Shown: positions 51,787-61,943, counted from the stretch's first letter. The stretch: DNA of 64,000 nucleotides from UBA2336 sp036787955 (GCA_036787955.1 DAIQOI010000004.1:1-64000); one strand, 5' to 3'. Numbers and translations are program-made. Notes: generated by a model not told the origin, from the letters alone.

Positions 51787-52683
51787 TCAGTTGCGGATAA
51801 TTTTCTCGTACCCCGCCTGGTTAGATGGATCCATGGCCACAATCAAATCGTAGGCTTCGCGCCTGACGGGCAGTTGCCCTTCCGAAAAGATATTGGCCAG
51901 CTCGCGCGTCTTGGCATCAAAAAATGAAATAACAATTATTGCATTGGGGTTGATGTCGCGCGCCTTCTTAATGCTCTTCAGGCAGTCCAGTATAACCTGC
52001 CGGCTGTTGTCCGGATCTTTTTCGAAGGTATCCATGCCCAGGCGGTGGTAGCGGTACATGGCCCTGCGAATCTCGGTGAACTGCGGGTTCAGATAATTCT
52101 CTACCAGCCAGTAGCGATTGCGGTTGCTGCCGGTGGGTTGCCAGCCATTGCGGTTGGATGTCTGTGCATTATTGACCACTTGCAGGGCTCGCTGAAACTG
52201 CGGATTTCCGCCCAACTCACTGAACGTGTCATTATCTATGCCGATGATCATATAGGCATAAAAAGCCAGCATGGATGTAAGGTTGGTTATGTAGGTGTTG
52301 TCGTTAAACTCCAGCGGCTGCGACTCCACATATTCAAAGTCCCACTCGCGATCGGCAAAGTTGAATATCAGACTGGTATAAGTGGTGTTATATACCGGCC
52401 GGGCAGCCTGTATCTGTACAGAGGCATTAAACACCCCAATGGTTGGCATATCGTTGATGTTGATCAGGAAGCTGCAGTTGATGCGCTCGTGCGGAGCGTA
52501 GGTGTCGTTGGTCCATTTGCGCGAATTGAGAAACTGCTGAATGGCATTCTTCATGTCCCTGAAAACATTCTGATCGGTGGTGCGCACCCGTGGGCCAACA
52601 TTGATGGTTACCACACAGTTCAGTTCCTGAGGCCTGGCTTCCGCAGCTATCAGTAAAGCCACCAAGGTAAAAATCTTACGCAT
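51787..52683 (-). CDS. porD: DUF4835/PorD family T9SS-associated protein
   Basis: About 298 aa with signal peptide (MRKIFTLVALLIAAEARPQ). The DUF4835 family is recognised from ELNCVVTINVGPRV, FNFADREWDFEYVESQPLEF and MLAFYAYMIIGIDNDTFS. PorD of Porphyromonas belongs to this family, but its place in T9SS is not well defined. The start overlaps the coaBC stop. Confidence 0.85.
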   Translation of the reverse strand: MRKIFTLVALLIAAEARPQELNCVVTINVGPRVRTTDQNVFRDMKNAIQQFLNSRKWTNDTYAPHERINCSFLININDMPTIGVFNASVQIQAARPVYNTTYTSLIFNFADREWDFEYVESQPLEFNDNTYITNLTSMLAFYAYMIIGIDNDTFSELGGNPQFQRALQVVNNAQTSNRNGWQPTGSNRNRYWLVENYLNPQFTEIRRAMYRYHRLGMDTFEKDPDNSRQVILDCLKSIKKARDINPNAIIVISFFDAKTRELANIFSEGQLPVRREAYDLIVAMDPSNQAGYEKIIRN

Positions 52684-53878
52684 GCAATCGGTCAATGATA
52701 GCATTCACAATGTCATTTGCAGCTTCCTTCTTGCTCTTCAGGTCAAAGGCTTGTTCGTGTAACGAGCGATCGATGATGGTTATTTTATTGGTGTCATGTC
52801 CGAAGGCCGCCCCCTCATCATTGGGCGAATTCAATACAATGAAGTCAAAATTTTTTGCCTGCAGCTTCCGGATGGCGTTTTCCTTTTGATTTTCTGTTTC
52901 CAGGGCAAAGCCAACAATCAGCTGGCCGTTTTTCTTCATTGAGCCAAGCGACTGCGCGATGTCGTGGGTTTTCACCAACTCAATCACCAGGCTGTCGGTT
53001 TGTTTTTTAATTTTCTGTTCGGCCTTGCTTTTCGGCTTATAATCGGCCACGGCTGCAGCCAGCACGGCAATGTCGGTTTCAGGGAAAATCTGAACTGCAG
53101 CGGCATGCATCTCTTCGGCTGAAGTTACACGCAATTGGCGGATGGTGCTGTGGTGAGGTTGCAGGGCCGTGGGGCCGGTAATAAGGGTTACTTCAGCACC
53201 CGATGCTGCCAGCGCCTCAGCAATGGCAAATCCCATTTTGCCTGACGAATGATTACCGATAAAACGAACGGGATCAATGGCTTCGTAGGTGGGTCCGGCC
53301 GTTACCAGCGCCTTTTTACCTTTCAGTGGAAGCGATGCGAAAAAAAAATTTTCCAGCCACTGCACAATCTCTTCCGGCTCGGCCATACGGCCCGTGCCGG
53401 TTAACCCGCTGGCCAGCTCTCCATATACAGGCTCAATGATGTGGTTGCCAAAATTTTTCAGGCGCAAAAGATTTTCCTGCGCAGAGGGATGCTGCAACAT
53501 ATCCAGGTCCATGGCAGGTGCCACCACCACCGGGCAACGTGCCGACAGGTACACGGCCAGCAGCAGGTTGTCGCAAATACCCCGGGCCATCTTTGCTACA
53601 GTATTGGCACTTGCCGGTGCAATAACGATCACATCGGCCCATAGCCCCGTTTCCACGTGGTTGTTCCACTGGCCACTTTTGTCTTTAACAAACTCCGTGA
53701 GTACCGGATTCTTCGACAGCGTGGCCAGCGTAACCGAAGTGATAAAATCATGGGCCGAAGGAGTCATGACTACCCTCACCTCGGCCCCTGCTTTAATGAG
53801 CAGACGGGTAAGTACAGCCGACTTATACGCAGCGATGCTGCCCGTTACACCTAATACTATGCGCTTACCGGACAGCAT
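52676..53878 (-). CDS. coaBC: Bifunctional phosphopantothenoylcysteine decarboxylase/synthetase
   Basis: 400 aa. N-terminal flavodoxin-like CoaC (GVTGSIAAYKSAVLTRLL, PASANTVAKMARGICDNLL, PAMDLDML) and C-terminal CoaB (ALVTAGPTYEAIDPVRFIGN, SSGKMGFAIAEAL). Makes 4'-phosphopantetheine for CoA. It overlaps porD and follows rpoZ by 12 bp. Confidence 0.95.
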   Translation of the reverse strand: MLSGKRIVLGVTGSIAAYKSAVLTRLLIKAGAEVRVVMTPSAHDFITSVTLATLSKNPVLTEFVKDKSGQWNNHVETGLWADVIVIAPASANTVAKMARGICDNLLLAVYLSARCPVVVAPAMDLDMLQHPSAQENLLRLKNFGNHIIEPVYGELASGLTGTGRMAEPEEIVQWLENFFFASLPLKGKKALVTAGPTYEAIDPVRFIGNHSSGKMGFAIAEALAASGAEVTLITGPTALQPHHSTIRQLRVTSAEEMHAAAVQIFPETDIAVLAAAVADYKPKSKAEQKIKKQTDSLVIELVKTHDIAQSLGSMKKNGQLIVGFALETENQKENAIRKLQAKNFDFIVLNSPNDEGAAFGHDTNKITIIDRSLHEQAFDLKSKKEAANDIVNAIIDRLHA

Positions 53879-53890
53879 GAAACAAAAGAA

Positions 53891-54217
53891 TTAGGCTTTG
53901 GTATCCAGTGGTTCATCCTCCCCGCGGTAACGGAAGTTCAGCTTGCCTTCCAGGAATTCTTCCGTGGCAATGGTTGTAGGCTTGGGCATGCGTTCGTAAA
54001 ATTTAGAGATCTCGATTTGTTCGCGGTTTTCGAAAATCTCTTCCAGGTTATCCACGGTAGTGGCAAATTCAGCCAGCTTGGCATTGAGTTCTTCCTTCAG
54101 GTTAGTAGCTACCTGGCGTGCCCGTTGCGAAATAATGGCCACGGTTTCATATATGTTGCCCGTGGGCGCAGTGAGTTTATCCAGATCGCGGGTAATAACA
54201 GATGTTTGTACTGCCAT
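53891..54217 (-). CDS. rpoZ: RNA polymerase omega subunit, Bacteroidota type
   Basis: 108 aa. Conserved core TAPTGNIYETVAIISQRARQ and the Bacteroidota-specific tail FYERMPKPTTIATEEFLEGK. It stabilises the RNA polymerase assembly. It lies between bamD and coaBC as in many Bacteroidota. Confidence 0.92.
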   Translation of the reverse strand: MAVQTSVITRDLDKLTAPTGNIYETVAIISQRARQVATNLKEELNAKLAEFATTVDNLEEIFENREQIEISKFYERMPKPTTIATEEFLEGKLNFRYRGEDEPLDTKA

Positions 54218-54221
54218 AGTT

Positions 54222-55022
54222 TTACGTATTTACATTTTTAAGTTTTCCAAGTTTCTCAAGACTCTCCGAATAATAACGCTCCGCTTCCTTTAAGAAGGGA
54301 CTTTCCGGATAGCGATCAACAAACTGCAGGTAGTCGTTTACCACTTCCTGATAACGCTCCCGCTGCCGCGCCTGAATGCTCTGTTCGGCCAGCTTGTATT
54401 CCGATACCATGATCAGGAAATGCGCCTCTTCAACATAACGGGAATCGGGGAAGTTCCGCGTGAAATTTTCCAGTGCCACAATGGCCGCTTTGTAATAACG
54501 CAGCTTCAGGTACTGCTTGGCATTGGAAAAACCCTTTTCCTCCAGCCGCAGTTGTATCGTGTTGATTACCTCCAGGGCCTGATCGCGGTACTTGCTGCGC
54601 GGATAACGGTTCAGAAATTCCTGCATGGAAGTCATCGCCTCTATGCTTTCGGATTGATCCAGATTGGGGCCGGGCGATGACTTGTATAATGAATAAGCAT
54701 ACATGTAGCGCGCCTCTTCGGCCAGGGTGCTGCGCCCGTAGGTTTCGTAAAACGATTTGAATTGCTCGGAAGCCAGCAGATAAAGTTTTTGATGGTAATG
54801 GCAATAGGCCAGGGTAAACTGTGCCTTTTCGGCTTCGGGGAGGCCGCGGATTATGGGCATAATCTGCTCGAGCAGCACCGAAGCCCGGTAATAATCTTTT
54901 TTGGCGAAGTAGTTCTGGCTGGCTTCAAACTTTACCCGCCAGTCGGGGTTTTTCTCTATTTTCCTGAATTTGCTGCAGGAAGCAAGTGCCAGAACCGCTA
55001 TGAAAACCCAGAATAAGCGCAT
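54222..55022 (-). CDS. bamD: Outer membrane assembly lipoprotein BamD
   Basis: About 266 aa from the ATG at 55022, which places a lipobox (LALASC) at the end of MRLFWVFIAVLALASC. Five TPR-like motifs follow (YYRASVLLEQIMPIIRGLP, FLNRYPRSKYRDQALEVINT, YLQFVDRYPESPFLKEAERY). It belongs to the BAM machine that inserts outer-membrane barrels. Translation is 5 bp from rpoZ. Confidence 0.92.
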   Translation of the reverse strand: MRLFWVFIAVLALASCSKFRKIEKNPDWRVKFEASQNYFAKKDYYRASVLLEQIMPIIRGLPEAEKAQFTLAYCHYHQKLYLLASEQFKSFYETYGRSTLAEEARYMYAYSLYKSSPGPNLDQSESIEAMTSMQEFLNRYPRSKYRDQALEVINTIQLRLEEKGFSNAKQYLKLRYYKAAIVALENFTRNFPDSRYVEEAHFLIMVSEYKLAEQSIQARQRERYQEVVNDYLQFVDRYPESPFLKEAERYYSESLEKLGKLKNVNT

Positions 55023-55049
55023 AAGCCTGCAAATATAGCACATTGGCAA

Positions 55050-56561
55050 TTAGGGCGCCCGGTTGTTTTGTTTCACCACATCGGCCCGCCCGGGCCGGGT
55101 ATCGCCCAGCCATACAAACCCTTTGAGCCGTGTCTTTTCCTTTACCAGTTCGTGCGGGGGGATAAATTCTGCCTCGGGTTTCACATAAAAGGTTACGTTG
55201 TCGGCTACCCCATCTTTGAACCGGATGGTGATGTTGCTGCAGATGATCTTGTTCATGCCGATAAAGGCATTGGTTTTATCATCCAGTGCAAAAAACAGGC
55301 TCTCCCCGTTCCCGTCAACGACTACATGACTTAGTTGCTGGTCGCGAAAGTGGGCGGTCATTCTCCTTCCTTTCATCTGGTTGTAATTTTTTAAGGTATC
55401 GACCGAAACAACAAACGAATTGGAGGTGAGATAGACCTTGCTGATCTGGCCGCGTTCAATCAGCATGGCAATCGTGTCGGCCAGCATCTGATTGCCCTGC
55501 GTCCACAACACCGGACTGCGGTAAAAGTACAGCATCGAGTCGGCCTGGCGATATTCTACCGAATCGGCTATACCCTGCATATCTGTTTTCCAAATCTTTA
55601 CATGATGATAAGCCAGAAGACGTTTTTTATCCGCTTCCGGGTGATCGATATTAACCAGCGTGTCGGCCGAGAGAAACAATGTGTCTCCTTCTTCCACCAC
55701 CTTGGCCAACCAGGCATTGCCATACACTTTACTGAGATTGTTTCTTCGATCCAACACAGATTCATCACCGTAGATGGTGAGATTTTCTTCTTTTGATACC
55801 ATCACCACGTTGCCGCGCACCCGGTAAAACCTGCGCAGGTCGTCCAGAAAAATCCGATCTCCTTTTACGCTGTACGACTGTGTCTCAGCCATGCCGCGTG
55901 CCAATGCCGATTGCCTCGTCCTGGTATCGTATTCGCCTCCTTCGTAAATGGCTTTGTTGTTGTCTTTGTCTGTAACGGTGGTGGCTGTGCGGAAGTATAT
56001 GATTTTAGTGGACGAATTATACTGCAGGCTGTCGGATGTCATGGTGTAATCCGGATTTGTTACCACCACATCGCGCTTGAAAGACGCCATGTTGTTGTTA
56101 AGATCGTAATAACCTTTCCGGCTGGTGAGCACGTTAATGCTGTCAACCAGTTTTCCGCCATTGAAGTAACGGGCCTCGTTGCGTTCGCGGTCGAAGTCCA
56201 GATAATCGGTATAGAGCGTTGCTGTTTTTAGTTTGGTAAAAACTACCCGCTGACGAAGTTTGGCCAGGCGGTTATTGCCGTCATATTCGCCACGCACCGC
56301 TGTAATAGTTACCGAGTCGCCATCGGTGATGCGCACGTTGCCGTAGGCTTCCACCCGGTTGGCCGAGCGGAAAAACAGGGCCGAGTCGCAGTAAATGGTG
56401 GTGCGGTTTTGCACAAATACCACATTGCCGATTACCCGATCAAAGCGCTCCTCACCGCGCCTGCCCCCGCGCAACTGGTCGGCCTGTTTCAGCGTAATGC
56501 GGTTTTGTGCCCACACCGATGCCGTGGCCATGAACAACAATAACGTAAGTGCACGCATCAT
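55050..56561 (-). CDS. OstA-like (LptA-fold) periplasmic protein
   Basis: 503 aa with signal peptide to about 18. The OstA/LptA beta-jellyroll repeats are clear: VIGNVVFVQNRTTIYCDSAL, VEAYGNVRITDGDSVTI, YRVRGNVVMVSKEENLTIYG. The family takes part in lipopolysaccharide transport across the periplasm. It is much longer than E. coli LptA (185 aa), as usual in Bacteroidota. Divergent from tilS. Confidence 0.88.
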   Translation of the reverse strand: MMRALTLLLFMATASVWAQNRITLKQADQLRGGRRGEERFDRVIGNVVFVQNRTTIYCDSALFFRSANRVEAYGNVRITDGDSVTITAVRGEYDGNNRLAKLRQRVVFTKLKTATLYTDYLDFDRERNEARYFNGGKLVDSINVLTSRKGYYDLNNNMASFKRDVVVTNPDYTMTSDSLQYNSSTKIIYFRTATTVTDKDNNKAIYEGGEYDTRTRQSALARGMAETQSYSVKGDRIFLDDLRRFYRVRGNVVMVSKEENLTIYGDESVLDRRNNLSKVYGNAWLAKVVEEGDTLFLSADTLVNIDHPEADKKRLLAYHHVKIWKTDMQGIADSVEYRQADSMLYFYRSPVLWTQGNQMLADTIAMLIERGQISKVYLTSNSFVVSVDTLKNYNQMKGRRMTAHFRDQQLSHVVVDGNGESLFFALDDKTNAFIGMNKIICSNITIRFKDGVADNVTFYVKPEAEFIPPHELVKEKTRLKGFVWLGDTRPGRADVVKQNNRAP

Positions 56562-56612
56562 AAGCTGCCAAAATTAATCAAAAACCGAACCAGCCTTTGG
56601 TATCTTTGCGGC

Positions 56613-57938
56613 ATGCTGCAGCGGTTCCTGGCACATATTGAACAGCACCAGCTCTGCACACCGCCCCAAAGAATTTTGCTGGCTGTGAGTGGTGGCATGG
56701 ATTCCATGACCATGCTGCACTTGTTTCGCATGGCAGGATACTCAGGTCTGGGTGTTGCACATGCCAACTTCGGCCTGCGCGGCAATGAATCGGATAATGA
56801 TGAGCGGTTTGTTCAGGATTACTGCGCAAGGCACCACTTGCCGTTCTACAACCGCAGGTTCGACACCAAAAATTATGCACAGCAAAACGGCATTTCCATA
56901 CAAATGGCTGCCCGCGAGCTGCGTTATGCGTGGTTTGATGAACTGCTGGAAAAAGAAAATTTTTCGGCAATAGCCACCGCCCATACCCTTACCGATTCGG
57001 CCGAAACTTTTCTGATGAATTTTCTTCACGGTGCTTCGGCTGAAAGCCTGGCCGGTATTCCCGTTAAACACCATGCTATCATCCGGCCGTTGCTGTTTGC
57101 CACGCGAAAAGAAGTAGAAGCCTACGCGGAGGCACAAGGTATTCACTGGCGTGAAGACTCCAGCAATGCCTCCGATGCCTATATGCGCAACTACCTGCGT
57201 CACCATGTGCTGCCGCATTTTGAACACCTCAATCCCTCCTGGGAAGAAAATGCAGCACGAAGCATGGAAAAACTGATGGGTACACTTCATCTTCAGCAAT
57301 GGGTACTTGGTATGCTGCGGGAAAAATTTTTTCTAAGCAAGCAACAGGATATTATCCTTTCAAAGGAAATTTTCCGTGAGCATTTTCACCCCTATATTTT
57401 GTATAAGCTGATTGAACCGTATGGATTTAACTACGCAACCTGCGGCAACATACTCAAAGCCATCCATGAGCAACCGGGTAAAAAATTTTTAGGTTCTTCT
57501 CATCAGCTTACCGTTGACCGCGATGCCCTGATTATTTCTCCGCATCAGGGATCTCCTGAGGAAGTGTTGATCGAAGAAGGACAACAACAGGTTACCATGG
57601 GTAAAATGCAACTCACTTTCAGCCCCGCAAACGTCAATGAGCGGCCTGCACAACCTGTTGCGGCTATACTCGATGCCGCCAAGCTGGAATATCCGTTGCG
57701 CTGGCGCACATGGAAGCCCGGTGATTATTTTTATCCGCTTGGCATGCATCACCGCAAAAAAATCAGTGACTTCCTGATCGACAATAAAATCTCGTTACCG
57801 GAAAAAAAACGCATTACCGTGCTGGAATCCGCCGGCCAAATAGCCTGGGTGGTGGGCTACCGCATTGACGACCGCTTTAAAATCACACCGCAAACCACCA
57901 GGGCTATCCGCCTTACCCTGAACCCATATTTTAGCTGA
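56613..57938 (+). CDS. tilS: tRNA(Ile)-lysidine synthase
   Basis: 441 aa. PP-loop SGGMDS in RILLAVSGGMDSMTML (about 22-37), then the TilS N domain (GLRGNESDNDERFVQDYCAR, IATAHTLTDSAETFLMNFLHG) and the C-terminal TilS domain (YPLRWRTWKPGDYFYPLGMH). It makes lysidine at position 34 of the AUA-reading tRNA-Ile. Confidence 0.95.
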   Translation: MLQRFLAHIEQHQLCTPPQRILLAVSGGMDSMTMLHLFRMAGYSGLGVAHANFGLRGNESDNDERFVQDYCARHHLPFYNRRFDTKNYAQQNGISIQMAARELRYAWFDELLEKENFSAIATAHTLTDSAETFLMNFLHGASAESLAGIPVKHHAIIRPLLFATRKEVEAYAEAQGIHWREDSSNASDAYMRNYLRHHVLPHFEHLNPSWEENAARSMEKLMGTLHLQQWVLGMLREKFFLSKQQDIILSKEIFREHFHPYILYKLIEPYGFNYATCGNILKAIHEQPGKKFLGSSHQLTVDRDALIISPHQGSPEEVLIEEGQQQVTMGKMQLTFSPANVNERPAQPVAAILDAAKLEYPLRWRTWKPGDYFYPLGMHHRKKISDFLIDNKISLPEKKRITVLESAGQIAWVVGYRIDDRFKITPQTTRAIRLTLNPYFS

Positions 57939-58025
57939 CATCCTTTTTTCTTTGCCCCGGCTATTGATAAATTGCCGGCCGTTTTGCCCGGCTGGGCTTA
58001 TTGTCAAACAAAAAAATTATTCACC

Positions 58026-58955
58026 ATGAAAGTAACTGTAGTAGGTGCCGGTAATGTAGGCGCCACCTGTGCCGATGTGCTGGCCTACCGCGAAGTGGCC
58101 AATGAAATTGTTCTGGTTGACATCAAAGAAGGCCTGGCCGAAGGCAAGGCCCTCGACATCTGGCAAAAGGCCCCGATTGACCTGTACGACAGCCGCACCA
58201 TCGGCTCAACCAACGATTACAGCAAGACGGCCAACTCGGATGTGGTGGTGATCACATCCGGCCTGCCCCGAAAACCGGGTATGAGCCGCGATGACCTGAT
58301 TGGCACCAATGCCGGCATCGTAAAATCAGTTACCGAAAATATCATCAAATATTCGCCCGATGCGATCATTATCGTAGTGTCGAACCCATTGGATGTAATG
58401 ACTTACCAGGCCCACCTCACCTCCAAACTGCCGCGCACACGCGTGTTTGGCATGGCCGGTATTCTGGACACGGCCCGCTACCGGGCCTTCCTGGCCGAGG
58501 CATTGAATATTTCGCCCAAAGACATTCAGGCAATGCTGCTGGGCGGGCATGGCGACACCATGGTACCGCTGCCGCGTTACACCACCGTAGCCGGCATTCC
58601 GGTTACCGAGCTGATTGACCGCGACAAACTGAACGCTATCCTCGAGCGCACCAAAGTAGGAGGTGGCGAATTGGTGAAACTCATGGGCACTTCGGCATGG
58701 TATGCGCCCGGCTCGGCCACAGCACAAATGGTAGAAGCCATTGTTAAAGATCAACGCAGGGTATTTCCGGTTTGTGTAAAGCTGGAAGGTGAGTATGGCA
58801 TTAAAGACTGCTACCTGGGCGTGCCCGTTATCCTGGGTAAAAACGGCATTGAAAAAATCATTGAGCTGGACCTGAATGCCGAAGAACGTGCCCTGCTGGA
58901 AGCCAGCCGCAAGCATGTGCGCGAAGTAATGGATGTGCTGGATAAACTGGGCTAA
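58026..58955 (+). CDS. mdh: Malate dehydrogenase
   Basis: 309 aa LDH-like type. NAD motif VTVVGAGNVGATCADVL at the N terminus, VVSNPLDVMTYQAH, catalytic LLGGHGDTMVPLPRYTTVAG with His, and Arg in TSGLPRKPGMSRDDL. The ATG at 58026 is chosen; the upstream frame has no motif. Its 3' end overlaps the convergent HAD gene by 4 nt. Confidence 0.95.
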   Translation: MKVTVVGAGNVGATCADVLAYREVANEIVLVDIKEGLAEGKALDIWQKAPIDLYDSRTIGSTNDYSKTANSDVVVITSGLPRKPGMSRDDLIGTNAGIVKSVTENIIKYSPDAIIIVVSNPLDVMTYQAHLTSKLPRTRVFGMAGILDTARYRAFLAEALNISPKDIQAMLLGGHGDTMVPLPRYTTVAGIPVTELIDRDKLNAILERTKVGGGELVKLMGTSAWYAPGSATAQMVEAIVKDQRRVFPVCVKLEGEYGIKDCYLGVPVILGKNGIEKIIELDLNAEERALLEASRKHVREVMDVLDKLG

Positions 58956-59611
58956 TCCACCAGGCGATACAGGTCTTTAACCGAAAGCTGCAAAAAATTA
59001 TCAGCTATCCAATCGGCACCGGCCAGCTCATCGGATGAATGGGTGGTTGTGATGCCGATTACTTTTGAACCGGCTGCTTTGCCTGCCTGCACTCCCGACA
59101 GCGAATCTTCAATAACAACACATTGGTTGTTGGGCAGTTGCAGTGCAGCCGCTGCCTTCAGATAAATTTCCGGATGGGGCTTACCGTTGGTTACCGAACG
59201 CTCATCCAGAATCATTTTAAAATGATGCTTTACCGGAATATGCCCCATCAGAAACTGGACATTGGCAGGAGGCGCTGACGTGGTAAGTACGGCAGGAATA
59301 CCAGCTTTGGCCAGCTCATGCATAAATTCCATCAGTCCGTCAACCGGCTTTACAAATGGTTCATACAGTTTTCTGAACAGCTCTTCTTTTTCATCGGCAT
59401 AACGCATCAACTCTTCGTCTGTGAGTTTGCCAAACAAAGCTGTGATCCAGTCTTTATTGGTACGTCCGTAAATACGCTGTTTCAGTTCATCTTCCGTAAG
59501 TTTGAAGCCATACTTTTCGCAAAACTTCCGGATGGCGGTTTTATGAAACGGATTGGTATCGGCTATTACCCCGTCCATGTCAAACAGTACCGCCAGTTGC
59601 TTCTCTTTCAT
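58952..59611 (-). CDS. HAD-superfamily phosphatase/phosphoglucomutase-like
   Basis: About 219 aa from the ATG at 59611 (MKEKQLAVLFDMDGVIADTN), overlapping the methyltransferase stop (ATGA). HAD motif I DMDGVIADT, motif II TTSAPPANV, motif III Lys in NGKPHPEIYLK and motif IV VIEDSLSGVQAGKAAG. The cap is of the beta-phosphoglucomutase type. Substrate probably a sugar phosphate. Confidence 0.85.
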   Translation of the reverse strand: MKEKQLAVLFDMDGVIADTNPFHKTAIRKFCEKYGFKLTEDELKQRIYGRTNKDWITALFGKLTDEELMRYADEKEELFRKLYEPFVKPVDGLMEFMHELAKAGIPAVLTTSAPPANVQFLMGHIPVKHHFKMILDERSVTNGKPHPEIYLKAAAALQLPNNQCVVIEDSLSGVQAGKAAGSKVIGITTTHSSDELAGADWIADNFLQLSVKDLYRLVD

Positions 59612-60375
59612 TTCTTTCCGATGTAAATTTTCTCGCCTGCTACCAGTCCGTGCCTGCGGCAAACTTCTTCACCCAGCTCTGCACCAAAAGGCACTTCTTC
59701 TGCCCGCATGCCCGCAGCAGCAATCCGGCTTAAGTAATCTTTTCCGTATCTGCGCACATGGTCTGCCTGCCCATAATACTTTTCTCTTTCCGCTGGCAAG
59801 GTGATGGTGGGATCTTCAAAGGTAACTTCAGGCACAGGCGCAAAAAAAGGAACCTGCAGTATGGCAAATCCGCCCGGCTTTAGTACGCGGCTGATTTCGC
59901 GCAACGCAACAAGGTCGTCATTCACGTGTTCCAGCACATGGTTGCACAGCACCACATCAAAACTGTTTTCGGCAAAGGGCATGGACTGAATGTCCATCTT
60001 TACCTTGGCCCATGGCGAATCCAGGTCGGCTGTTATATAATGTGCACCGTGTTGTTTTTCAAAAGGCCGGATAAAACAAGCTTCCGGAGCAATGTGCAGC
60101 ACCTTCAACGGTTTCCGGAAAAAATCCGTACGTTCTTTGAGATACAGCCAGATAAGCCGGTGTCGTTCAAGCGACAGGCAGTTCGGGCACAGTGCATTGG
60201 ATCGGGAGCGCAGGCGGCCGTAAGGCAAGAACTTACGAAAAGAAGCGCCACACACCGGACAGTGCACCGACTGGCCGCGATAAAACAAGCCTACCGCTTG
60301 CAGCACAGGCCTGGCCATGCGCTGTAAAGCCGTGCGCGGAATATACCGGATAGCAGCTGAAATGAGCCTGCTCAT
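59608..60375 (-). CDS. Class I SAM-dependent methyltransferase with zinc-ribbon N terminus
   Basis: About 255 aa from the ATG at 60375 (MSRLISAAIRYIPR); starts at 60450 and 60483 are possible but would run into the divergent sigma-factor promoter. Cys pairs CPVC and CPNC form a zinc ribbon near the N terminus, followed by the SAM site VLHIAPEACFIRPFE and the motif FDVVLCNHVLEHVNDD. Methyl acceptor unknown; surface polysaccharide modification is typical of related genes. Confidence 0.75.
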   Translation of the reverse strand: MSRLISAAIRYIPRTALQRMARPVLQAVGLFYRGQSVHCPVCGASFRKFLPYGRLRSRSNALCPNCLSLERHRLIWLYLKERTDFFRKPLKVLHIAPEACFIRPFEKQHGAHYITADLDSPWAKVKMDIQSMPFAENSFDVVLCNHVLEHVNDDLVALREISRVLKPGGFAILQVPFFAPVPEVTFEDPTITLPAEREKYYGQADHVRRYGKDYLSRIAAAGMRAEEVPFGAELGEEVCRRHGLVAGEKIYIGKK

Positions 60376-60481
60376 AAAGGCGCTAAAATAAGGCCAGGTT
60401 GCGGGTCGTTCAAAAAGAACACCGCTACCATAAAACTTTTTTACCTTCATTGCCATCTTAACTGCGGAACTGCAGCCCTCC

Positions 60482-61108
60482 ATGAACTACCAAAGCCGGC
60501 CCGAAGGCATGATGCACACCGATACGCTGATAAAAGCCCGTAACGGAGACGAACACGCCCAGGGCAAACTGGTGGAAATTTGGTATAGGCGCATTTACAA
60601 CTATTGCTACAAATTTTTTATGGACCACGACCTGGCCATGGAAGCAGCACAGAAAACATTCATCAGCATGTACCGTAACCTTCCGGCCCTGCAGGATGTG
60701 GCCCGCTTCAAAAGCTGGTTGTACACCATAGCCGTTAACCAGTGCCGTGAAGAAATACGGAAGCTGAAGAAAGAGAAGATCTTTTCGCTGAACGCGAACG
60801 ATCAGCTTGTGAGCGATGAGTCGGCCACTTGGGAAGAATCCGTTCAACGGCAGGAAAGCCCCGAAAGGGAATACGCCCGGCAGGAACTGGCCGAACTGAT
60901 GCAAGTGTGCCTGAAAGAATTGAGCGATGAACAACGCGAAGTAATTATTATGAAGGAGTATGAAGGACTGAAATTCCGCGAAATAGCCGAAGTGCTGAAC
61001 ATTTCGGAAAATACGGCCAAGTCACGGCTGTATTATGGACTCACCGCCCTGAAAAAAATACTGCAAAAACGAAACATCACCCTTGAATTGCTCAGCGATG
61101 AAAACTGA
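60482..61108 (+). CDS. ECF-type RNA polymerase sigma factor
   Basis: About 208 aa. Sigma region 2 (ALQDVARFKSWLYTIAVNQC) near 75-95 and region 4 helix-turn-helix (LKFREIAEVLNISENTAKSR) at about 165-185. A highly charged linker separates them. ATGATG at 60509-60514 with a GAAGG before it is an alternative start. It overlaps the anti-sigma-like gene by 11 nt, the classical coupled pair. Confidence 0.9.
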   Translation: MNYQSRPEGMMHTDTLIKARNGDEHAQGKLVEIWYRRIYNYCYKFFMDHDLAMEAAQKTFISMYRNLPALQDVARFKSWLYTIAVNQCREEIRKLKKEKIFSLNANDQLVSDESATWEESVQRQESPEREYARQELAELMQVCLKELSDEQREVIIMKEYEGLKFREIAEVLNISENTAKSRLYYGLTALKKILQKRNITLELLSDEN

Positions 61109-61910
61109 AAAAAACATTCCCGAAAGCCTGCTGATAGCCTATCTGTATGGCGAAGTGAGCGAAGCTGAAAAGGAGCAGGTAGAACAATACCTTGCCGGTA
61201 ATCCCGAAGCCGAATCTGAACTGCTTGCACTTCGGGAAGTGCGCAAAAAACTTTCAGCAATTCCCGACAAGGAGGTGATTATTCCGGTCCTGGCCGGTGC
61301 ACTGCCTCAGCATAAAGCCGATGCCAGGATTATCCGTACGCTGCTGGCGGTTGCTGCCTCTGTTGCCATCATACTGGTAAGCGGATGGCTTACCGGCACG
61401 CGCATAAGCTGGTCGGAGAATGAGTTGCGCATCAGCTTTGGAAAAACACAGGAGCCCGCTGCTGCATCGCTCCTCACAGCCGACCAGGTGCGTGTGATGA
61501 TTGAACAGGCCCTGCGCGAAAATACTGAAAAAGCCAGCGAGACAAACCTCACCGAACAGCAGGTACGCAGCTGGATCAATGCATCTGTAGCTGCCGGCAA
61601 ACACACACCACCCGGGCGCATCAGCAATGAACAACTGGAGCAGTTTACCGCTGCCTTGTATGCCGAAAATGCACGACTGATGCGCGAGTTTATCAATTTG
61701 TCGGCACGCGAGCAGCAGCAAACTATTGAGGAAATGCTGATAGACTTCACCCGGTACATCAACCAGCAACGACAAAACGATTTGCAGTCGCTCTACGCGC
61801 GACTCAACGCACTGGAACAGAATACCGAGCTTTATAAACAGGAAACCGACCAGTTGCTCACCGGTATCATGTCATCAGTGGCTGCACCGGTGCGCGAGGT
61901 AAGAAATTAA
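61098..61910 (+). CDS. Membrane-anchored anti-sigma-like protein
   Basis: About 270 aa. The N terminus (LLIAYLYGEVSEAEKEQVEQ) resembles anti-sigma zinc-finger domains but lacks the HxxxCxxC motif, so it is a non-zinc relative. One helix follows (LLAVAASVAIILVSGW, about 80-95), then a long periplasmic coiled-coil tail rich in Gln and Glu. It probably holds the cognate sigma factor until an envelope signal. Confidence 0.78.
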   Translation: MKTEKNIPESLLIAYLYGEVSEAEKEQVEQYLAGNPEAESELLALREVRKKLSAIPDKEVIIPVLAGALPQHKADARIIRTLLAVAASVAIILVSGWLTGTRISWSENELRISFGKTQEPAAASLLTADQVRVMIEQALRENTEKASETNLTEQQVRSWINASVAAGKHTPPGRISNEQLEQFTAALYAENARLMREFINLSAREQQQTIEEMLIDFTRYINQQRQNDLQSLYARLNALEQNTELYKQETDQLLTGIMSSVAAPVREVRN

Positions 61911-61943
61911 ACATGCTGCATAAAAAGCTTAAAAAAATTACTT